Below, piece after piece: positions 6,848 to 11,422 of a stretch of 11,422 nucleotides of DNA. The DNA comes from DASWHX01 sp036397995. Lineage in GTDB: Bacteria; Bacteroidota; Bacteroidia; Cytophagales; Cyclobacteriaceae. The DNA lies in contig DASWHX010000255.1 of assembly GCA_036397995.1 (NCBI GenBank), positions 1-11,422 on the forward strand, given 5' to 3'. The notes beneath the pieces are model-generated. The model saw nothing but the letters and a program-made list of their open reading frames with translations. It ran no database searches and was not told where the DNA came from. The position numbers and the translations under genes were made by a program. Every line of letters begins with the position of its first letter. The stretch's first letter is position 1.

Positions 6848-8731
6848 ATGAGTGATATCATTAAGCATGAGTGCGGAATTGCCCTTCTCAGACTGAGAAA
6901 ACCACTTTCTTATTTTATTGAAAAATATGGTTCACCGACTTATGGAATGAACAAGATGTTTATTCTGATGGAGAAGCAACGCAACAGGGGTCAGGATGGT
7001 GCAGGAATTGCCAACATTAAAATTGATGTACCTCCGGGTCACAGGTATATAAGCCGAAATCGCTCTTTTGATGAGCAGGCATTAACACAGATTTTTAAGA
7101 AGATCGGGAAGAAATACAAAAAAGCCAAAAAGGATGGAGGGGATGATTTCTATAATGAAAAATGGCTAAAGGAGCATTGCGCGTTTACCGGTGAATTATG
7201 GCTCGGGCATGTGCGTTATGGTACTTATGGCAAAAACAGTTTGGAATATGTGCATCCTTTTCTGAGGCAGAATAACTGGAGAAGTAAGAATCTGGTGTTG
7301 GCAGGCAATTTCAACATGACCAATGTGGATGAATTGTTTAAAATACTGGTTGGCCTTGGTCAAAGTCCAAAGGAAATGGTAGATACCGTTACGGTGATGG
7401 AGAAAATCGGACATTTTCTGGATGAAGAAAATGAAAGAATCTTCCAGAAATATAAAAAGGACTACAGTAAAAAAGAGATTACTGAATTAATCGAAAATGA
7501 ATGCGATTTGCAGCGCGTTTTGAAGAAATCCTGTAAAGATTTTGACGGCGGATATGCCATGGCCGGGTTAACGGGTTATGGAGGAGCATTTGTGGCGCGG
7601 GATCCATCCGGCATCAGGCCAGCTTATTATTACGCTGATGAGGAAGTAGTTGTTGTAGCTTCCGAAAAACCTGCAATTAAAACCGCTTTCAATATTGAAT
7701 TCAATCAAATTCATGAAATCGAACCAGGTCATGCATTAATCATTAATAAGAGTGGTGATTTTGCCGAATTTCCTTTCATCAAAAAACTGGAAAAGAAATC
7801 GTGCAGCTTTGAACGGATATATTTCAGCAGGGGAACGGATCCGGATATTTATACGGAAAGAAAAAATCTGGGCAGATTACTGGTTCCGCAGATTCTGAAA
7901 AGCATCAACTTTGATCTTAAGAACACAATCTTCTCCTACATACCAAATACTGCTGAGACAGCCTACCTGGGCTTGTTGAAAGGACTGGAGAATTATTTGA
8001 TTGCCAGACGTAAAGAAATTATCCTGGATGAAAAACCAAGCGTTGATTCTCTTGAAGAGATACTTTCGTTCCGTCCCAGGGTCGAAAAGCTTGTGTTGAA
8101 GGATGTTAAAATGAGAACTTTCATAGCAGATGATGAACATCGTGATGAAATCGTTGCACATGTATACGACTCTACTTATGAAGTTGTAAGGAAGAACGTG
8201 GATACAATTGTTGTTCTTGACGATTCGATAGTTCGCGGAACAACATTGGAGAAAAGCATTTTGAGAATGCTGTCTAAATTGGAACCTAAGAAGATTGTGA
8301 TTGTAAGTTCTGCTCCTCAAATCAGATATCCGGACTGCTATGGAATAGACATGTCTAAACTTCAGGAGTTTGTAGCTTTCCGGGCGGCAATGGAATTAAT
8401 CAAAGAAACAGGCCAGGAAAATATTCTGGAAGAAGTGTATCAAAAATGCATGGATCCCAAAGAAGCAAAGAAGGAAAATTTTGTGAAGAAAATTTATGAG
8501 CCTTTTCCATATAATGAAATCAGCAGGAAGATAGCGGAGATTGTGAAACCTAAAGACATGAACGCGGAGTTAGAAATCATTTATCAAACCGTAGATAACT
8601 TACATAAAGCGATTCCCAATCATTCAGGCGACTGGTACTTTACAGGTGACTTTCCGACTCCCGGCGGCAACAAGGTAGTGAACCGCGCATTTGCCAATTT
8701 TATGGAAGGGAAGATAGTGAGAGCTTACTGA
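6848..8731 (+). CDS. Long-form PurF-like amidophosphoribosyltransferase (class II glutamine amidotransferase plus PRTase)
   Basis: A 627-residue protein, about 120 longer than E. coli PurF (505). Started at the ATG at 6848, the catalytic Ntn cysteine is Cys9 (KHECGIALL), so an eight-residue propeptide must be removed. The glutaminase domain shows NRGQDGAGI (46-54), GHVRYGT (120-126) and GNFNMTN (153-159). The PRTase domain has YFSRGTDPDIYTERKNLGRL and the PRPP loop VVLDDSIVRGTT, with Asp458-Asp459 and Arg463-Gly464-Thr465-Thr466, then YGIDM. PurF makes 5-phosphoribosylamine, the first committed step of purine synthesis. The segment after RTFI (423-426), basic in E. coli PurF, is acidic here (ADDEHRDEIVAHVYD). 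A C-terminal GDWYFTGDFPTPGG recalls the CFTGKYPT segment of B. subtilis PurF but without its Fe-S cysteines. Bacteroidota often carry a second, shorter PurF (from memory), so this may be a paralog with another role. Confidence 0.88.
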   Translation: MSDIIKHECGIALLRLRKPLSYFIEKYGSPTYGMNKMFILMEKQRNRGQDGAGIANIKIDVPPGHRYISRNRSFDEQALTQIFKKIGKKYKKAKKDGGDDFYNEKWLKEHCAFTGELWLGHVRYGTYGKNSLEYVHPFLRQNNWRSKNLVLAGNFNMTNVDELFKILVGLGQSPKEMVDTVTVMEKIGHFLDEENERIFQKYKKDYSKKEITELIENECDLQRVLKKSCKDFDGGYAMAGLTGYGGAFVARDPSGIRPAYYYADEEVVVVASEKPAIKTAFNIEFNQIHEIEPGHALIINKSGDFAEFPFIKKLEKKSCSFERIYFSRGTDPDIYTERKNLGRLLVPQILKSINFDLKNTIFSYIPNTAETAYLGLLKGLENYLIARRKEIILDEKPSVDSLEEILSFRPRVEKLVLKDVKMRTFIADDEHRDEIVAHVYDSTYEVVRKNVDTIVVLDDSIVRGTTLEKSILRMLSKLEPKKIVIVSSAPQIRYPDCYGIDMSKLQEFVAFRAAMELIKETGQENILEEVYQKCMDPKEAKKENFVKKIYEPFPYNEISRKIAEIVKPKDMNAELEIIYQTVDNLHKAIPNHSGDWYFTGDFPTPGGNKVVNRAFANFMEGKIVRAY

Positions 8732-8803
8732 ACAGTGAACAGTGAGACAGTGAGACAGTGAACAGTGAGACAGTGAACAGTGAGACAGTGAACAGTGAGA
8801 CAG
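8732..8803. repeat. Minisatellite of ACAGTGA/ACAGTGAG units
   Basis: Nine full 7- or 8-base units (ACAGTGA or ACAGTGAG) and a partial tenth run head to tail. They pair into a 15-base higher-order unit present four times (8732-8746, 8755-8769, 8770-8784, 8785-8799), with one extra 8-mer at 8747-8754. The array begins directly after the TGA stop of the PurF-like gene and ends ten bases before the stop of the convergent Fe-S carrier gene, so it fills the whole interval between two gene ends. Confidence 0.95.
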
Positions 8804-8813
8804 GTAGCAATAG

Positions 8814-9140
8814 TCAGACTGCGAAGCTTTCACCGCATCCGCAGGTTCGCGAAGCATTGGGATTTATGAATTGAAATCCTTTCCCATTCAAACCGCCGCT
8901 AAAATCCAGGATTGTGCCAAAGAGGTAGAGGATACTTTTCTTATCGACCATGATTTTGATACCCTTGTCTTCAAAGATTTCATCTTTATCCCCGATTTTG
9001 TTATCAAAAGATAAATCGTACATCAGCCCGGAGCATCCGCCGCCTTTTACTGAAACGCGAACACTAAAACCTTCATCCTTGCCTTCCTGGTGGCGGAGGT
9101 CATTCAATCTTTTCTTAGCATTTTCAGTTACCGTAATCAT
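8814..9140 (-). CDS. HesB/IscA/ErpA-family iron-sulfur cluster carrier protein
   Basis: A 108-residue A-type carrier with the three invariant cysteines: Cys36 in GGGCSGLMY and Cys100 and Cys102 in ASRTCGCGESF near the C-terminus. Such proteins take a 2Fe-2S or 4Fe-4S cluster (or iron) from the IscU/SufB scaffold and pass it to apo-enzymes in the cytosol. The N-terminus MITVTENAKKRLNDL is the usual IscA start and the length is typical. Which subtype (IscA, SufA or ErpA) cannot be decided here, as no other isc or suf gene is in the window. It starts 6 bases after the stop of the 135-residue gene, so the two should be co-transcribed. Its 3' end faces the PurF-like gene across the minisatellite. 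Confidence 0.94.
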   Translation of the reverse strand: MITVTENAKKRLNDLRHQEGKDEGFSVRVSVKGGGCSGLMYDLSFDNKIGDKDEIFEDKGIKIMVDKKSILYLFGTILDFSGGLNGKGFQFINPNASRTCGCGESFAV

Positions 9141-9146
9141 ATCAAA

Positions 9147-9554
9147 TTAACTTACCGGGTTCAAATTTACGCTAAAAACCGTAATTGTATTCATATCCCG
9201 GCCGTAATAAAGCTTATCCAAAGCCTCATATACGTTACTGGCCCTGAAATAACTGGTGTGCAATTCTTTTGAACTCCTGGCCGCCCACTGAATAGTGTAA
9301 TGACTTTCTTTGTCATGGGCATTCTTCACATATCCTTGCATCTTTTTCAGAGCATCCAGTTTATCAAAACCAATTTCTGTATGATAAAGGAATGATTGAT
9401 TGTGCCTGGGGTTGATTGTTACCAGATCTAACCGGACTTTTCCATCCTGAGTTCTGTAATCAAAAATCAAGGAATTGGCATCCAAACCCAGGTGCGCCTG
9501 AATTGCGTTCTGGATTTTTGCCAACTCTACATTTATATCTGAAACTGATTCCAT
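9147..9554 (-). CDS. Unrecognised 135-residue protein co-transcribed with the Fe-S carrier
   Basis: No family is recognised. The protein is soluble, with no signal peptide, membrane segment or cysteine. An amphipathic helix-like N-terminus (INVELAKIQNAIQAHLG, 7-23) precedes alternating strands (RLDLVTINPR at 41-50, FLYHTEIGFDKLDALKKM at 55-72, HYTIQWAARS at 85-94). The end has a helix then a strand (NVYEALDKLYYGRD, MNTITVFSVNL). The start is the ATG at 9554, with mce diverging 92 bases away. Only 6 bases separate its stop from the Fe-S carrier start, an operon arrangement that suggests, but does not show, a link to cluster metabolism. No good TAnnTTTG promoter is seen upstream. Coding character is supported by the complete frame and the tight junction. 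Confidence 0.8.
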   Translation of the reverse strand: MESVSDINVELAKIQNAIQAHLGLDANSLIFDYRTQDGKVRLDLVTINPRHNQSFLYHTEIGFDKLDALKKMQGYVKNAHDKESHYTIQWAARSSKELHTSYFRASNVYEALDKLYYGRDMNTITVFSVNLNPVS

Positions 9555-9646
9555 TTGCTTATAATCCTATAACTAAATTAATTCGATAAAAGTTTAATTT
9601 CACAAGAAATTGTAGATAATTGAAGTTCAAAACGAAATTTACCCAG

Positions 9647-10051
9647 ATGAGAAAAGTTGAACATATTGGAATAGCAGTTAAAAATATACAAAATTCTAAC
9701 CAGTTATTTCAAAGATTATTAGGCGTTGATCCGTATAAGTCAGAAACGGTAGAATCAGAAGCCGTAACAACCTCATTTTTTAAGGTTGGTAATACTAAAA
9801 TTGAACTTCTGGAGAGTACTACTGAAGATTCCGCAGTTGCAAAATTTATTGCAAACCGGGGAGAAGGAATTCATCATATTGCTTTCGAGGTTGAGGATAT
9901 TCAAAAAGAAATGGCCCGGTTAGCTTCGGAGGGATTTCAATTATTGAACCCCGAACCAAAAAGAGGAGCAGATAATAAGCTTGTCGTATTTCTACACCCA
10001 AAAAGTTGCAATGGAGTTTTGGTTGAACTTTGCCAGGAAATAAAACCTTAA
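9647..10051 (+). CDS. mce: Methylmalonyl-CoA epimerase
   Basis: A 134-residue VOC-superfamily enzyme that interconverts (2R)- and (2S)-methylmalonyl-CoA, linking propionyl-CoA and succinyl-CoA in the cytosol. The ATG at 9647 puts the family start KVEHIGIAV at the N-terminus; an in-frame TTG at 9620 would add nine unneeded residues. Metal ligands are visible by comparison with known epimerases: His6 (HIGIAV), Glu53 (TKIELLE), His77 (GIHHIAFEV) and Glu127 (VLVEL). The segments GNTKIELLE, EGIHHIAFEVEDI and FLHPKSCNGVLVELCQ follow the human and Propionibacterium enzymes closely. No methylmalonyl-CoA mutase or carboxylase gene lies nearby. It diverges from the 135-residue gene and converges on the small lipoprotein gene, 23 bases away. 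Confidence 0.93.
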   Translation: MRKVEHIGIAVKNIQNSNQLFQRLLGVDPYKSETVESEAVTTSFFKVGNTKIELLESTTEDSAVAKFIANRGEGIHHIAFEVEDIQKEMARLASEGFQLLNPEPKRGADNKLVVFLHPKSCNGVLVELCQEIKP

Positions 10052-10074
10052 TAGTAATCATTCATTAGAAATAA

Positions 10075-10251
10075 TTAATTTTTCCTTTTAGGCTTTTTCT
10101 TGGCTTTGTCCCAATCAGATTTGTTGTATTGAAGCGAATTATAATTCTTCAACTTCTTCTTGCCTGATCTGGTCTTATACTGCGGGCGTGGTCCGCAGCC
10201 TGCTAAAAGAAAAGCAAAAAGGATTGTAAAAATGGCTATCTTCTTCAACAT
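10075..10251 (-). CDS. Small basic lipoprotein, 58 residues
   Basis: The frame could reach back to 10395, but that would overlap thiL and place the signal in mid-protein. The ATG at 10251 gives MLKK, a hydrophobic stretch and the lipobox LLAGC with Cys19, a textbook lipoprotein signal. The mature part has only 40 residues and is very basic (GPRPQYKTRSGKKKLKNYN, later KAKKKPKRKN), with asparagine and tyrosine. No function is recognised; small Lys-rich lipoproteins of this type are common and poorly studied in Bacteroidota (general knowledge). A strong match to a Bacteroidota promoter lies upstream, which supports expression. It is too small for many gene finders. Confidence 0.75.
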   Translation of the reverse strand: MLKKIAIFTILFAFLLAGCGPRPQYKTRSGKKKLKNYNSLQYNKSDWDKAKKKPKRKN

Positions 10252-10259
10252 TAACTCCC

Positions 10260-10277
10260 TTGATTTATGTAAATCAA
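10260..10277. promoter_or_regulatory. Perfect palindrome at the lipoprotein transcription start (candidate operator)
   Basis: TTGATTTA and TAAATCAA form a perfect 8+8 inverted repeat with a 2-base centre. It overlaps the end of the minus-strand -7 box and covers the expected start of transcription, a position suited to a repressor; an mRNA 5' hairpin is the alternative. The half-sites are too far apart for an FNR box. Confidence 0.4.
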
Positions 10278-10306
10278 AGTTACTGGAATTATAATGGACT
10301 ATCAAA
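10275..10306 (-). promoter_or_regulatory. Bacteroidota-type promoter of the small lipoprotein gene
   Basis: Read on the minus strand, TTTG (10306-10303) and the perfect -7 box TAACTTTG (10282-10275) are 20 bases apart, within the known range for this promoter class. The start codon follows about 24 bases after the -7 box. Confidence 0.6.
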
Positions 10307-10320
10307 TTATTGAAATAACC

Positions 10321-10328
10321 TACCTTTG
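10321..10328 (+). promoter_or_regulatory. Candidate -7 promoter box for thiL
   Basis: TACCTTTG is a perfect TAnnTTTG box, only 5 bases before the thiL ATG. There is no clear TTTG at the -33 distance. Use of this box would give a leaderless or nearly leaderless mRNA. Confidence 0.4.
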
Positions 10329-10333
10329 TGCAT

Positions 10334-11371
10334 ATGGGTGAATCACGAACAGAACTTTCAGAATTGGGCGAATTCGGGCTCATAGACCACATCAACCAAT
10401 CAGTTAAAAAAGAGAATCAGGACACGCTTGTTGGGATTGGAGATGACGCGGCGGTTATTGATTGTCAAAATGAAAACTTGTTACTCACCACCGACATGCT
10501 CGTAGAAGGAATTCACTTTGATCTGTCGTATTTTCCGCTTCATCACCTTGGCTATAAGGCAGTGGCTTGCAACGTTTCTGACATTGCTGCGATGAATGGA
10601 ATACCGAAACAAATGCTCGTAAGTATTGCTCTTAGCAACCGGTTCTCCATCGAAGCGGTTGACGCGATTTATGCCGGGATAAATTCTGCCTGTGAGAAAT
10701 ATAAAGTAGATCTTGTTGGAGGTGATACCACATCAAGTTCCTCCGGGTTAATAATTTCAGCGTCTATTCTGGGAAGGTGCTCAAAAGAGAAAACAGTCTT
10801 AAGAAGTGGGGCATCCAATAAAGATATTATCTGTGTAACCGGCGACTTAGGTGGCGCCTACGTTGGGCTGCAGGTTTTGGAGCGGGAAAAGGAGGAATTC
10901 CTGGTCAATCCCGCGATGGAGCCGCGACTGGAAAAGTATAATTATATTGTGGGAAGGCAGTTGAAACCGGAAGCGAGAATGGATATAATTCATGAACTGA
11001 GTGATTTGAACGTGAAGCCAACTTCGATGATTGATATTTCTGATGGACTGGCATCGGAACTATTCCATTTGTGGCGGGCATCTGGCCTGGGAGCCAGAAT
11101 TTTTGAAGGGCAGCTTCCCATTGATAAAATGACCTATGATACTGCAGTTGAATTCAATCTGGACCCCATCACTTGTGCACTAAATGGTGGTGAAGATTAT
11201 GAACTGCTATTTACTATCAGGCAGGAAGATCATGAAAAGCTAAAAAACCACCGGGATATTCACTTCATAGGTTATATGGAAAGCGCTATCGATACTCCCA
11301 CATTGGTAACTAAAGGAGAAAATGAAGTTCCGCTAAAAGCTCAAGGCTGGAATCATTTTAGGAAGCACTAA
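10334..11371 (+). CDS. thiL: Thiamine-monophosphate kinase
   Basis: A 345-residue ATP-dependent kinase that phosphorylates thiamine monophosphate to thiamine diphosphate, the active coenzyme, in the cytosol. The family motifs appear in order: GEFGLIDHI (12-20), GIGDDAAVI (34-42) with the Mg-binding Asp pair, TTDMLVEGIHFDL (52-64), CNVSDIAAMNG (79-89), LVGGDTTSS (128-136), VTGDLGGAYVGL (168-179), MIDISDGLASEL (232-243) and LNGGEDYELLF (283-293). The ATG at 10334 is chosen over a GTG at 10328 because the GTG shares its first base with the -7 box. The gene diverges from the small lipoprotein gene, and no other thiamine gene is in the window. The length is normal for the family. Confidence 0.95.
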   Translation: MGESRTELSELGEFGLIDHINQSVKKENQDTLVGIGDDAAVIDCQNENLLLTTDMLVEGIHFDLSYFPLHHLGYKAVACNVSDIAAMNGIPKQMLVSIALSNRFSIEAVDAIYAGINSACEKYKVDLVGGDTTSSSSGLIISASILGRCSKEKTVLRSGASNKDIICVTGDLGGAYVGLQVLEREKEEFLVNPAMEPRLEKYNYIVGRQLKPEARMDIIHELSDLNVKPTSMIDISDGLASELFHLWRASGLGARIFEGQLPIDKMTYDTAVEFNLDPITCALNGGEDYELLFTIRQEDHEKLKNHRDIHFIGYMESAIDTPTLVTKGENEVPLKAQGWNHFRKH

Positions 11372-11392
11372 TCAATAGGGTAGGGGATAAAG

Positions 11393-11422
11393 ATGAATTT
11401 TGTAAAATCGTTGTCTATCACG
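11393..11422 (+). CDS. First codons of a downstream gene, cut by the window edge
   Basis: An ATG at 11393 starts an open frame reading MNFVKSLSIT up to the right edge. The A/G-rich stretch before it (ATAGGGTAGGGGATAAAG) could help ribosome binding. The basic-then-hydrophobic start might be a signal peptide, but ten residues are too few to identify a product. It lies 21 bases after thiL on the same strand, so it may be in the same transcript. Confidence 0.4.
   Translation, partial: MNFVKSLSIT

Noticed and set aside
7877..8320. 147-codon open frame on the minus strand inside the PurF-like gene
   Set aside because: It lies wholly within a well-supported gene, and its translation is rich in Cys, His and Asn with no recognisable motif.
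8732..8803. CRISPR array
   Set aside because: Units of 7-8 bases run head to tail without unique spacers, so it is a simple tandem repeat.
8624..8857. Minus-strand frame with repeated SHCSL residues
   Set aside because: It is a translation of the minisatellite and overlaps the ends of two solid genes.
10260..10277. FNR/CRP-type box
   Set aside because: TTGAT and ATCAA are separated by 8 bases rather than the 4 of an FNR site, so it is listed only as an unnamed palindrome.
10252..10333. TPP riboswitch in front of thiL
   Set aside because: The region is too short and, with the promoter box 5 bases before the ATG, leaves no leader RNA; no THI-box CTGAGA-type motif is seen.

Overview
This is a stretch of ordinary-looking chromosome from a member of the Bacteroidota, probably a Cytophagales-type lineage (the lineage is inference). 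The evidence is a cell-surface repeat protein with a C-terminal type IX secretion (T9SS) sorting domain, lipoproteins with Bacteroidota-style lipoboxes, TAnnTTTG-type promoter boxes in place of E. coli-type promoters, starts without Shine-Dalgarno sequences, and a long-form PurF-like enzyme. I see no rRNA, tRNA, CRISPR array, insertion sequence or phage gene.

Left part (1-3646): the 3' end of a large surface protein built from MBG/YDG repeats and ending in a T9SS tail. It is followed on the same strand by a 413-residue lipoprotein with a YD-like, aromatic-rich C-terminal half. Next comes an A+T-rich GNAT acetyltransferase gene set between two imperfect copies of a short motif. A 264-base interval without a recognised gene follows, and part of it stays open in more than one frame. 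This is the accessory-looking part of the window.

Middle part (3647-6778): on the minus strand, a macro-domain ADP-ribose hydrolase, then fabI (enoyl-ACP reductase) and ispE (isoprenoid kinase) only 7 bases apart, probably co-transcribed. murI (glutamate racemase) diverges from the macro-domain gene. These are housekeeping functions for fatty acids, isoprenoids and cell wall.

Right part (6779-11422): a 627-residue PurF-like glutamine amidotransferase/phosphoribosyltransferase with a good Bacteroidota promoter. It is followed by a 72-base minisatellite of ACAGTGA/ACAGTGAG units that begins right at its stop codon. Convergent to it is a minus-strand pair, an unrecognised 135-residue protein followed by an IscA/ErpA-type Fe-S carrier. 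Then come mce (methylmalonyl-CoA epimerase), a tiny basic lipoprotein on the minus strand, and thiL (thiamine-monophosphate kinase) diverging from it. The lipoprotein-thiL gap holds back-to-back promoter boxes and a perfect 8+8 palindrome. The first codons of another plus-strand gene appear at the right edge.

I did not find a convincing new multi-gene system. The best leads are the divergent active-site loop of the PurF-like enzyme, the orphan protein paired with the Fe-S carrier, the GNAT cassette with its neighbouring multi-frame segment, the minisatellite, and the palindrome between the divergent promoters.
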